Shown: piece by piece, positions 12,239 to 24,700 of the stretch
Layout of the letters: each line of letters opens with the position of its first letter
How positions within the stretch are numbered: the first letter of the stretch is position 1
Translations under genes and position numbers: made by a program
Assembly (NCBI RefSeq): GCF_024868665.1
Contig: NC_079902.1
Location: forward strand, 11,870,550 to 11,934,549
Source: Triplophysa rosa
Taxonomy: Eukaryota > Chordata > Actinopteri > Cypriniformes > Nemacheilidae
Reading direction: 5' to 3'
Length of the DNA stretch: 64,000 bases
Notes under the pieces: model-generated
Database searches by the model: none
Told to the model about the DNA's origin: nothing
What the model saw: only the letters and a program-made list of their open reading frames with translations

Positions 12239-12637
12239 TGTGACCCTGTCTTTGAAAGATGAAGTCAAATAATTCAATTATAATGAGCATCAAAGTAGTC
12301 AGAGGCACAAAAATGACAAAAATAAGAAATGTGTGTTTATTCCTGCAAATGGTAGAATATGTGATACATTTTTGAAAGGTAATTTATAAAATGATAAATA
12401 CTGAAATTATGCTTTATGTTGAATTCATTATATTATTAGACAGTATGGTTCATTATTTTGCATAAAAAAACACTGAAAGTGTTTTTCCAAACGTGGATTT
12501 CAATTTTCTGACATGGCCTTATTCATGCAGTCAGGATTAAAAATATCAGGGTTTTATTTTTACAAAATGTTCTTTACACTGTATAGAAAACAGTAAATCG
12601 CGAAAAAGACTAGCTGAGTTTCGCAGACTGGGTCACA
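12239..12637. mobile_element. degenerate inverted-repeat element with GTGACCC ends
   Basis: The left end starts TGTGACCCTGTCTTTGAAAG, and the right end in reverse complement starts TTGTGACCCAGTCTGCG. These ends match the common zebrafish/cyprinid repeat class beginning GTGACCCTG. The two ends agree only over the first bases and no clear target duplication is visible, so this is an old copy if correct. No coding capacity. Confidence 0.45.
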
Positions 12638-15600
12638 AATAATAATTGTCATATAAAGAATAAAATGTTAGAAAATTTCACCATAATTTTAAATATACTG
12701 TATGAAATATCTTTAATACAGAATGATTTTTTTTCACATTTCTTTTCACATTTCACATCTTTTCGCATCTTACACTTATTACGCTTATTTTCACAATCCC
12801 AACATGTTTTTGTCAACTCAAACACTTGTCAATAATGCCAGCACCCTTTAAATTCATATGCGAGAGCACTGTATATGCCACAGATGAATTGGAGATTCAT
12901 GTGGCCAGTCTTTTATGCAGACACACTTTTCCCATCTGTCAGTCTGGCCGCATGTGTGTCTGTGTGGGATGATTCGCTTTCTTGCGCTCTTTCAACCCAA
13001 CAATCCATTCCCCCGCATACACAGCCTTCAACAAGCAGAAACTCCCTCTGACATGCAGGAGATCGGATCCCACACAGAGCGGTCCAGCTCATTCGACCAT
13101 CAATCAACCCCGTGCTTCTGTCCGTTCGTCACAGAGGTTGACAGGAGCGCTGCCTCTCACTCTTCCCCAATCTGCACCTGAAGAGCTGTTGGGCAAAGCC
13201 CAGTGCCTTCTGTTGCATGTCAAAACCCTACTGGGCCTACAGCACTGAGGAAGTGCAAATATCCTCTAATAGTCTCGATGCAGATGGATGCGTCCATGAC
13301 AATAGCCCCCGTGCTGGCGGTTTTTGTCAGAGGCCAGTAGAAGGGCCATCACAATGACTCAGCAGAATTATGCATGCAGTGAGGCGCCTTTCTTATGCTA
13401 AGGGACGTTAAGAATAGACGTCTCATTTCAGAGAGGCCTTTTTCTCTTAACATGGCTTTAAAGAACAAACTTTAAAGGCACCTTCTATGAAACAATGGTG
13501 TGGAGCATAATTGGATATAGGGGTCTTTTGGGTCCTCTCATCTCTGACCATCCCGCATCTCCACTAAAGGCCTGATGGACCCGCGCTACCTCACAGAGAT
13601 TGACACGGTGCCTTTGGAGAGGTGGCCGAGGTCGGACGGGTCGGTGACTGATTTTGTGTGGCACCGTACCATTTGATAGCTCCCCTTTGGCCCTTTGAAG
13701 TGAGGAGAACATGAAGGTTTTGCTCCAACCAAAGCTTACGTAATGAAAATCACACCTGTCTTTGTGTGGCGTTTCTGTTCAAATAGACTCACAGCGGGGT
13801 TGCGCGGTTGTGTCTTCAGCCGGTTCTGCTCGGCAGTGCCCTGTAGAGTGTGGTCACTGCAGTCGCGTGTTTTTGCAGTAATCTAAACCCAGGAAGCCTT
13901 TGAAACCTAATGAAAGCCTCTGGAGATGGAGGTTGGCGGTCCTGCGTCACTAGGACGCTCAGAGTGTTTTGTTCAGACTCCCTGTGGTAGGTCACGGACA
14001 TGGAGACTGGGACCCTGTGCAGCTGCAGGGCCTGTACTGGCCTCCTTGTGATGGACTGCAGAGTGGCCCACGGGACCGGCACTTAACACAGCCGCTGGAG
14101 GAATCGATGTGCAATTAATTACAACAATTGAATCGTGTCTGTATTCATCATGATGTCTGTCATGTTGTTTGAATCTACAAAAAAGTTGTTCTGAAAAGTA
14201 TTCAGAGAAAGAAAGACGTTTTTAAAATATCATGTTTCACAGAGTTGTAATTTTGTAAACGTTTTAAAGACGAGTTTTGGTCTTCATTAGAGGTCCAGCA
14301 GTCTAAGCAGAAAGAAATGACAAAACACGGCTGTAATGTTTTTAGATATAGGCTTGGCATTTACAAGCTGACAAGATGGAGCTCACCGTAGTAGACTGCT
14401 GTACTTATAAAACTGTGATAGTCGTGATGGTGCAGGGTAATTTTGTGTTGGAACGGTGGAAAATCTAGTCTGTCGAAATACTTATTTTGAAACACTTCCA
14501 AAGTTTATGGATTTTCCTGTGCTGTTAAGTTGGGTATAAAAGATTTTAGTAGCACACCTTGTGTGAAACAAATGTTGCGATGTTTGCACAACGCTTCTTT
14601 CCTCTTGTGAGGTCTGGCCTTAGGTGGTAACTTTAGAGAACTGCATTGTTAAGATAGTGTAAATTAAAACCTGACTGTGGTTTTTCCTGCACTAGACATA
14701 AACATTAAATGTTCCCGTTACTTATAAAAAATGTTGTAGCATAATAGGATAATGAAAAAGAATCCCAAATTTCATCAGTTATTTAGTTAAATTAATGGAA
14801 TCAGATCTTTAAGGTTAGGAATCGGATACTTAATATACAATTCAAATTTCTCTTATACATTCCTGTGTGGTAGAAATGTGCATGTCTTGTAATCTGCTGA
14901 TATCTCATTAAAAGCCCTTTTGAAAATGAACCATATTTTTACTATAGTAACCATAGTTAACTATGGTACTCGCAGTAAAGCAAATGCTGAGATCATATTC
15001 CAAGCATAGGTTACCATACAGTACATTGGCAAATATGTCACTTTGACTTTGTCAAAATGCTGCTCATAAACACATACCTTTTTTAAAACCAGTCAATAAC
15101 AGTTTGCTATCTAAATGTTTTACTTCAACTGTGGAATCAAAACAGGGAATTAGCAGAATCGGTACTGGAATTGATAAAATTCAAATGATACACAGCCCTA
15201 CTTTTTATTTTGTTTTATGCAACAACCAAAGTGTGTACAAAATCTAAAGGTACCTGTATTAGTTACAAGTAATAATAATGTTTAAATGTCCTTGCAAAAA
15301 TGCCCTTTTTTCATGGATATCCTTGTCAGATCCTCCTGATTTTGCAGATGTATTTTGTCAGATTAAATCGGCTGCCTCTGTTTACCCAAATACCCACTGA
15401 TATCTATGGAGATGATGAAGATCTGCAAGTCTATCAGAGTTCCCCTGATCTCTCCATATCTATGCGAATATGGATGGCAAAAGGCTCGGCGCTAGTCTGT
15501 GGTGCTGCTTTTATCTTATCACGCACCGCATGGGTGCATACCTGGTGAGCTGCTATAGGTCATGACAGTCTCCCCTACTCTTCTCCATCAAGATACACCA

Positions 15601-17967
15601 TGTATCACATTTTTGAGACACTTTTTTCAACATTGTATATTTACACAAATATAAAATAAAGAGATTATTTTGACCAATATAAAGATGTATAATATATATG
15701 AATATATACAAAGACATGCCCTGTCTCTACTGTTATCCCAGATCAGGTCTATCGTCCAGACAGTAAATCTGGGTTAACCTAGCTCTCCCCTGACCCCCTG
15801 CCTGCTTAGCCTCTTTGTCTCCATTTAGCCTTTCTACCCCAGCATGATCATTTCTTATCACGTATTTATTGGTTTAATCCACCCCTCCCCCAATAACTAG
15901 GCTGCCCGATGCACCCCCTTACCCAGACCAGGAAAGCCCGGAGATGCTGCACGATGGGCGGATATTTCCTCGTCAGACTCGGAATTTCATCCGGGGGTGA
16001 TCACGCCCGCCTTTATCTCCCTCCCTCTCTCTGTCACTCACATGCTCAAATGTGACCATCCCTGTCCCAGTCGTGCACGCACGTTATAAATAATGAATGC
16101 ATTAGCATGCGTGAATGTCTTTTTGGGCATGTGTATGTTGGGGTGGGGGAGGGTTTATGCCCTTAATTCATTATTAATCTACTTCACAAGCTAAAAGGAG
16201 TCTGCCTGCTGCCCGGGCCTGTAGGCTTTGGCTAAACCCCGCTTTAGGGGTCTGTCTCAGTGCGGCCAAACTGCCCCCCGTTCTTTTTACTATCCTCAAC
16301 GTCCAGCTAAAATCCACCTCACCTCACCCCACCCAATCCATTCCACCTGTCTTCTTGATATTCTTCAATCTGGAAGAGATGGATAAGTAGCTTTTTATGG
16401 GCACAAGAGATTCTTTGGGGTGTGGTTGGGAGACAGCAGGCAGGTAAAACACACCCTTGGGTTTCATAAGTGCACATAGCTATATGCATTTCTCTGAATC
16501 TCAGCTTTATATCCGTTGTCTTGCAGTCTACTGTTGTTGTTGTTTTGTTGAATTAATAGCCGGAAGGATATTGACTTTGAAGTCACTGTTAGTGCCATTT
16601 GGTTCAGAAGAGGGGATGGGGGGCGGGGTTATCTGAAGGTTAGAGGGCTCATAAACCATGTTTTGATCACAGGGGCACGATGCCCCATATTTGCGGGTGT
16701 GCATGAGGATGCTATTTTTAGACATTACACATGCATATACAGCACACAACATATAGTGTTTTGATGCTGCAATAAGATGTGCACTAGCCTGCAGCAATTC
16801 TATGACATGATAGTTTGTCTATGTGATTGTAATCATAACAGTCTATATGAGATTAAAACACCACTTCTATTCATTGCATATCGATGCTATTGAATCTACA
16901 AAATATCTGTATGTTGTTACCACAAGTAATTTGTGCCAAATATGCTTTGTGATGGCATTTGTGTGTGTTTCTGTCCTACCCTCACACCACTAGGGTGCAC
17001 TGCTTGCTATGTGCCTCCTGTTGAACTGTATCCTATCACAGCACTCCGATTTAGGGCTGTGCTGCCCCCCGTCACAAATCTATAGTTAGAGAAATAGAAT
17101 GTGTGCTATCACACACACACATAAACATTCGCTCATTTTGTATTATGCTATTCATTCAGACACACATACTTCCCCTGCCTCACAGAAACTGGATATTGGC
17201 TTCTTTTTGTCACCTAGCTAAAACGAACATACCTAATCACATTTCCTTGAAAAACCGTGATGCTCACAAATATATCTGACCCAGATAACAATGTCAAAAT
17301 GAGAGACATATCACATGAGCCCTGCTTTCGTTCTTGTATGTATTTTTGTCTTTTTTAACCCCTCTTTCTCTCTCTCTCTCTCTCTGAATGTTTGCCATAT
17401 GTGCTTTGGTAGAGAGAGAACCATTCCAAAGGGAAAAGACTCCAAAGTAAAGCTTTGTTTTATTGAAAATCCAAGCTGTGCATCTTTTGTGCAGGAGGCT
17501 CTCTTTCAACTTGGTTGCCTAATGTGTCGCCCTCTCACTCACATGTGAGAGTGGCCTTTGATCTTGTGCTGTTTTCTTCAAGGCTAGCACGGTTGTGGTG
17601 CTGCCAGATTGCTGTGTTATCATGCTACATCTAAATTGTGTAACGAAATGCTCTTTAATCCTATAGATTAATGACAAAATAGACGTTATGCTAAATTGAC
17701 ATAACAAGAAAATAAGTTCCTAAAAATTGCATTTGGATGCATTTTGGAATATCATCTGACTTAAATTTAAAGACAACTTTTAACATTTTTAATCTGTTCC
17801 TTATATAGATAAAGGGATGCGAGTGAAAAGCAAATGAATGGATTTAGATCATTTTAGGTGGCATATTCTGATGTTAAATCTTGTTTTTTTGTTCAAAATA
17901 TTACAATAACATAATCCCACGGGCTAGTAAAATAGGATTTGTCTATGTTTCCTTCACTCAAAAGATA
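12638..17967. other. intergenic, no gene seen
   Basis: Contains no recognisable gene. About 13250-13480 and 15900-16260 are repeat-free blocks of higher GC than their surroundings and are candidate conserved elements. A palindromic stretch built from ACTATAGTAACC and TATGGT words lies at about 14940-14967. A CT run sits at about 17366-17386. Confidence 0.4.
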
Positions 17968-18240
17968 AAACCAGTTAAAAGTTTGGACACTCTTGATTGA
18001 ATGCGCTTCCCCTGAATCTAAAAATTAAGGACTTGTGGTTAAATGCTTGAAATTAGTTTCACAGACAAATAAAACTTATGTCTACATATGGATTCTCTTA
18101 CAAAACTACCATTTTAATTAGTGTAGGAAAAGCAGCCAACAAGTGCCAAGCATGTATGGGAACTCCTTCAAGACTATTAGAAAATAATACCTCAGAAAGT
18201 TGAAAGAATGCCCAGAGTGTCTCTTTCTGTTATCTAACGG
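17968..18240. mobile_element. decayed Tc1-type or similar DNA transposon fragment
   Basis: The start resembles the abundant fish repeat whose end reads AGTTTGGACAC, seen here as AGTTAAAAGTTTGGACACTC. Further on, CCAACAAGTGCC and GGAACTCCTTCAAGACTATT match inner words of the same repeat as I remember it. No intact transposase frame remains. Family assignment is from memory of the consensus and is uncertain. Confidence 0.45.
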
Positions 18241-19229
18241 CTACTTTGAAAAATCTAAATAAATAACAGCTTAATTCAAATTTAATTTAAAATGTTTTGT
18301 CTACTGCATAACCCCCATATTTCATTGTAAACATGTAATATGAAAACGAATAGGCTAAGTGTGTTTACATATTTAAGTGTTAGTGTAGATTTCTTTGAAC
18401 AGGTATAGTATAGTAGCCCTCTTCATTGCCGTTGAGATCCAAGTTGCTTTTGCTGACAGAGCTTTGGAATGTGCTCAATGCAGTGTTTGGGTCTGGGGTC
18501 TTCACTGCGGGTGTTGGGGGCAGCGGCAGGCACCACACTGTGCCTATGAACTCTATTCAAACTTTGAAATGCCTCTGCCAAGGCAGGAAATTGAAATATT
18601 GAGCTGCATGTGCAGGCCAATGACCATCTATCATGGCATGTTGGCTCAAGGAGAGCAGCTCCATAGATCAGACCCGGACCACTAGGTCTATGGGTTAAGA
18701 GGCAAAGAGAAGAGAGACAGACTATGAAGGGGGATACGGTGCCTTGCAGGGGGTCCAGTTCTAAACCAATTCCTCCAATCCTTTTTTCTTAAAATAGGGC
18801 CCCTCTTTCACAGCAGTGGATGGGCCGCGAGTGGCAATTCTGTCCCTTGAAGTAGTTTTTCATTGTATGGACTAACTGAAGAGAGGTATCCAGATGTTAG
18901 TCAGGGCCAAGGTCAATTACAAACACCACTTACCCCTGTGTCACTGTCACATGACCAATTAGCAAGCACCAATGATGCTAAAGATGATAAACATTGATCA
19001 TTTTAATGATAAACATTTATTTAGTGCTGACATAAATCAAGTGCAACAAAACGTCAGTAGTCTGTTTAAATAATGCAATACCTGAAAGGACGCATCAAAA
19101 CCATTTTCAGACGATTTTGTGTCTTATTCGGCGAATTAAAAAACAACTTCATTTAGGTTAAATACTGTTTTTATAAAATGTTTTACCGTAAATATATATC
19201 AAGAATTTCATGTAGGATAAACGCATTTG
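18241..19229. other. intergenic, no gene seen
   Basis: No gene or clear repeat. About 18440-18760 has a higher GC content than its flanks but no feature I can name. Confidence 0.35.
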
Positions 19230-20060
19230 ACAACTCAACAAAAGTGGGCGATCGTATCAAATTATATAAGTCAATGCGCCACGGCTGGCGGACGTGAGAA
19301 CCAGGATATCCCTTTAAATTTGATCAAATCACTAAACACGTCAGGTTTCTTTACAGATGTCTCTATAGCAACCGCTCGCGTGACCCTATAGACCCGTGCG
19401 GTCAAGTGAGTCGAAATTATGACCAATTAGCGCTTTCGTAACGAGTTAAGACATGTGGCACACATACAGGAAATGACATCAACGGGTCAAAACTAAAAAT
19501 ATGTCGCCTGATGGACAGCCCGGGACACCCCGAACCTGGATCTACGCAGGATTCCTCAAAGCCGGTTTATACACTTTTACCCTAATATGGTGGATGATGT
19601 GATGAGAATCTGATCTGCAATGGGAATCGAACGTCACTTTCATCCCGAGCAAGTTCAACGCAGACGACACACCTTTGTCCTGACGCCGGTATGTAGCAAT
19701 ATCATCACGCACGCAGGATACAGACACTATGACGGACGCTTTGTGTTATTTTGTAACGGTATCGCGAACGTAACATTAGGAAAATTCACTGTCAGTGTGA
19801 TTCAATCTCAGCCGTTGTAGCAGGTGCAGCTGTCCGAGGAGAGAGACGTCATAAACAATGCATGTTGGAGTGCTGACAGTGCGCGCAAGCGTCGTTATAT
19901 GTTTATACGATCGTTTTCAGCAGATTATATCGTGAAAACGTGTTTTGTGGATTGTTCCCGATGCTAAAAGAAACATGTTGCGACGCTCAACACACGAAGC
20001 GCATCCATGTTTTAAGCTCGTGCATCAGAGCGTTGCCAGCGAATCAGGTGCCAAGGCGTA
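19230..20060. promoter_or_regulatory. CpG-dense island-like stretch
   Basis: By eye this stretch holds roughly 55 CpG dinucleotides in 830 bases at moderate GC content, so observed/expected is near or above 1, whereas neighbouring sequence is CpG-poor. Such stretches in vertebrates are usually unmethylated promoters or enhancers. A GACGTCA sits at about 19846-19852. No coding frame is convincing: the opposed 60-66-codon frames near 19542-19820 have no recognisable domain. It could be a promoter of an unannotated non-coding RNA, an enhancer, or a young repeat not yet depleted of CpG. Confidence 0.35.
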
Positions 20061-21525
20061 GATTGTCATGTGATGTTTGTTGTGTTGGTGGGGTTGATCA
20101 CACTTCAAGCTGTAATATCTAGCTGGGTTACATACAGTAATGACATGATTCATGAGAATTACCGAGTGCGCTGTGACATAAGGTGTCGTATTTGTTGAAG
20201 GACCCTTCAATCACATACAAACTTTCAGGTATTGTGCAGAAAGATGTAGCCAGTCACACGTTATCCACCTTTATGATTATTAACAATGATTTAATTAACC
20301 ATAGTAGTTTTTATTTGTAGTAAAAGAAGACCTTATTATTTAGCCTAATACCATAATAAATAAAGTTGAATTGAATAATCTTACTGTACTATAGCCTAGG
20401 CCTACCATATTTGTAGTGAAATCAAGGTAGCCTAATCCAGATGGTAAAAAACCTGCCAAAAACAAGTTTACTGTACTTTTACTGTAATAAAACTGTTATT
20501 TTCCCCTGTCCGTTATTGTTTGCTTATCCATTAATAAGTCCATTTTTATCCTTCATCTAATTTACTTCAGTGTATTTATGTAGGATTATTTTAAATCATA
20601 CAGAGGCAATCCATGAGGTTGCAAAAATGCAAGAAAAATGTGTTGTATTGGTCTTAAATGGTAATAAATATTTTCTGTAAAATCTAAAAAGAATGCCATA
20701 TGACAACCTGCCCCACATTGTTGAACTATGTGTTTGAATCCAACATAAATAACTCACAGCTTGATAAAAATCAAATTTTGTCTAATTGGACTCGGTTAGT
20801 TGGCATGTAGCCACTGTGACAACTTCCCTGTGTAATCTGAATTTATTTATTGTGACTGCTTTGCGCATTATGTCTTGCAGGGAATTCCAATCTGAGGCAG
20901 CATCCTGCCAGGGCTTTAGTCCCGTCTGTGTAGCCTGTCTGTCTGGAGTGGTAACTGTATTATTAATGCTTGCGTGTAGACAGCTCTGTTAATCTCCTGC
21001 CACGCGGTAGCGCATCAGCTGTGTTTCTCGCATGCGACCCACATGTGTAAGTATGTGTGGCTGCACAGGTCAGAGCAGGCTGGTTTGGTATTGTAGTGGC
21101 ACATGCAGTGGAGTCAGGCCTTTGAGTTCTTCGGTAATTAGCTGAGTGGGGGCATTCAGCATGGCCATATATTCACCATGCTGAAAGGGTGCGGGCAGGG
21201 GGTCTATTGACGGCTGACAGGTGCAGCAGCGGAAGGCGTCAGGAGTTCGGGCAATCGAAACCAGAACTGCAGTCTAGTAGAACTGTCTCTGGCCCCAGGG
21301 TTACCCTTCGCCCCCCTTCGGGGGGTCAAAATTGAAAGCAAGTTCAAGACCCCTTTCCTGCCCTATTTTGCTGTGCACAAGGTCTGCTGTGTGTTTTGTG
21401 ATTCAGTGCGGGAAGTTGACACAATGAAAACATGAAGACTTGTTTAAGCATTTGGTTTAACGATAGTGAAAGCCGAAAACATATTGCTAATGTGTACATT
21501 CAATTCTATTTCTTTTCACATCATT
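20061..21525. other. intergenic, no gene seen
   Basis: The left part is AT-rich, with a short LINE-tail-like string AATAAATAAAGTTGAATTGA near 20355. The right part (about 21000-21340) is GC-richer and includes a C5-TTCG-G5 hairpin at 21312-21325. No gene recognised. Confidence 0.35.
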
Positions 21526-21782
21526 TAAATGGAAAGTTCACCCAAAAATATCTTTTGTTTACCCTTACGCCACACAAAACTTTATATGACTCTTTCTTCT
21601 GTGCAACACACAAAAATATATTTTAATAAATGTCTCAGTGGTTTTGTGTGCCCCATTGAAGTCTAACTGGATCCAGTGTTGTAGAGACACCAACGTTCTT
21701 GAAAATACCATCTTTTGTGTTCTACAGAAGAAAGTCATACAGGTTTGAAGGCAAGTCATTTTTTAGGGGAACTATCCCTTTA
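21526..21782. mobile_element. Angel-like miniature inverted-repeat element
   Basis: The left end reads GGAAAGTTCACCCAAAAATA and the right end reads GGGGAACTATCCCTTTAAA, close to inverted copies of the AAAGGGATAGTTCACCCAAAAATG end of the zebrafish Angel repeat. Inner arms CTTTCTTCTGTGCAACACA and TGTGTTCTACAGAAGAAAG are also inverted copies. The element is largely palindromic, about 257 bp, and non-coding. Confidence 0.72.
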
Positions 21783-24700
21783 AAAACTCAAACACAGTCT
21801 TAAAGGAAGTGTCCAGTTCAGGTTTAATGTACTGGGAAGCATGTACCACTGCAATTACATTTTATTCATTTGTTTATTTTGCATAGCCAGTCCAGCCTAA
21901 ACAGCTTAATCTTCGTTACAACCGTTACAAATCCTGCTGTCTTAGTGTGAGAGCCAGCCTGAAAAGCTTTCTCTCAACGCTATGGTTTTATTTAGCATTC
22001 CTCAGAGGTTTATGGGCAGGTGTTTGAAATTAAGAGCAGGATATTTATTGGAAACTTTCTGAAGGCACAAAACTTTTTTGCTTACCTCTCAATTAGATGC
22101 ACAACTCAACTCGCACACACAGACACAGGAACACGCATACAACCCTCACGCAGGCACATTACAGAACAACTGAGCAAGCAGATAAAATGCAAACCACCGT
22201 TGTTGCTCCCACACTCTTGCCATTAGCTCAGGTCAGTGTGTTCTGTAGGTGGAGAGCAGGAAAGTATTTTTGACCTGTAATTACTTGGGCTTAGCTGTAC
22301 CATTGGTACTTTGCACAAATCAAGGTGCGTCGCTGAAGCTCTCCAGCCCTGTGCCAGGTTCTGATTGCAAGCTGGTGGGCCGGGGTGTCAAGTGGCTGGC
22401 CGAGAAACGTGAAATCCCAGATAAAACCCAAAGCCCTTAAGAGCCATGAAGTCCTCGTAATGAGGAAAGTGATGGGGTTTGGGTGTGCTGAGCACACAGT
22501 CAGATGAAGTATGTCTTTGAGAGTGTGCGTGTGTGTGTGTGTGATCAAGAGAGCGTCTCCTTGACATTTGTCCTCCCTAATCCAGGATTTATAGAGCGCA
22601 CACAAAATTTAACAAGGTTAAATCAGTAGGCAGGTTAGCAAAGCATAACGGAAGCAGAGCTTGACAAAAATTAGTTTGCAGCAGATAACCGAATTGTTTC
22701 TCTTGGCTTGAATAAAAATATTTATATATTTAACAAGTACAAAAGTACAAGCGAGGCTTCTGAAGTGATATAATTCACTTGTCTTTATTCTCTCTTTGGG
22801 TTGTAAGACCACTGCACTAATGACCGTATTTTGGAGAGCCTAATAAGTCAAAAATGCATCTGCCCTGGAAAAGCCGAATGATGCCAGATATTAATGGAGC
22901 CGGGCCCTGAATGATTCCCGGGTTGGCGTGGCAGTTAAACGCATTCCAGGTTTTGTGGAGAGGCCATTATTTCTGCTCCTTAATCACCACCTCTGCTTTT
23001 ATTACCCCCAAAGCCTTACTGTGTGGCTCGGGGAAACCACATGTGGGCACAGGCCAGGAAATGTCGAGCAGACAAGAAAACGTCTTCCTTTCCCCTTAAA
23101 AGTAATGGCCTTGGCCAAACACCAAAGGCAGTCTGTTTCTAGCCAACATTTTGCTATCTATAACCATTTATGAGATGGATGTTGTAAGGAAGGAATTGTT
23201 AGGCTTACGGTTCTGCGAATGCTTTTTTGTGGGAGAATTGTCATGCTTAATAGTGTTAATAGTGTTTTTTTTTTTCTGAATTCCAGTTGCATTTTGTAAT
23301 GATAACGTTACTTGGGTTGTGCTCGGAAGGCTAAGGTGAATTCTGAGACTAGTTAAAAGCATCTGTTTTGAATTTTTCTAATTTAAGACATTTTTATTGC
23401 AAATTATATTATCAACATAGCAATTCGAATAAAAACTTGACCATTAACAATGGTCATAAATGGTAGAATATTTTGTATGCCCCTTTGCTTTAATGACATC
23501 ATACGCTTGTGCTATGGAAAACCTACAGTCATGTTTATCCCAGCGTTTAAGAATGCTAGAACATCTTGTGTGATTTAATAAAACCAATAAAATGAAATAA
23601 TAAAAAAACGACTTTTTCTGCGAATATGTTTGCATAGTTAATGTTACAAATTAAATTATTAGATTAGCGACCTAGAAACAGTAGGGAATCTTTCATTTAT
23701 GTCTCCTAAAATTTAAAAACAATTAACAGGTTTAATTAGATTTTGAATCCCATTTTATTAATGTAATCTCAGTCATTTGGAGCCCACCCTTAATAATGTC
23801 ATACTTTAGGTCAGCTTGTTATGTGGCAATCAACAAGACGATTTGGAGTGAATAACAATATGAAAAAATATTTGAAATTTCATTTACAAATACTTTAAAG
23901 ATTAATTAATATTAGAAAAGTTTGTTTGTGGCTCTTCAACATCAGAGCATTTACAGTAGGGACCCAAAATGTTGACTCGCTCAGGGTGCATCACATGTCT
24001 ACATGGAGAATCGTGTTCCACTGCTAGAAAAATTATATTTACAGTGAGATTTCTTAAAATCATTGCTCAGAGTAATGTGAAGTTGAGTCATGTTTCCACA
24101 ATGCGAAAGATCCTCCCGTGCCGCACATCATCACGGCTCAGACCATATCCGCAAGGGAAGAGCAGTGCTTCAGTTGTGGAATAATGAGGGGGGGGGTCTC
24201 ATCCCTGACACGGTTCATCCATCAACTCCCTCCAAAGTCTTCTCCTTTAGGGACAACAGAGTGGGGAGGTACAGATGATGAAGAGGACTAATTAAGCTGC
24301 CATGATGTTTTGTTTTATTAAGGGCTCTGTTTGAGATTTTCAATAAATCTTATTAGCATTGGAGCTGCTCAGAGACGTCTCGCAGAAGGTGTGAAGTCAG
24401 TCTGCTGTTTACACTGAGGCTAACAGCTGCACACTTGCGAAGGCAGTTAAAAAATACGCTGCGCTGGTTTTGCTGTCGACACGGCGTCAGTTGATGCCAT
24501 AATTCATGCGTGTCATCCACGAGATGTTTGTGTGGGTTTGCAAGTGTTTTTGGGGGAGTAGGTGAGTGTTTTAAGCTCCTCCTGTTTGCCCACTGCCTGA
24601 TGGCCCCCTGCAGAGAGCAACAGCAATTATCACCTTGGAGGAATGTGGGAGCCTTGTGTTAAATTCCCTTTGACCCCTTAGTAGAGCAGGTCAGGAGGTG

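Noticed and set aside
23450..23600. Possible decayed transposon fragment
   Set aside because: Words such as CTTTGCTTTAATGACATCA faintly resemble a fish repeat, but without ends or duplication the support is too weak.
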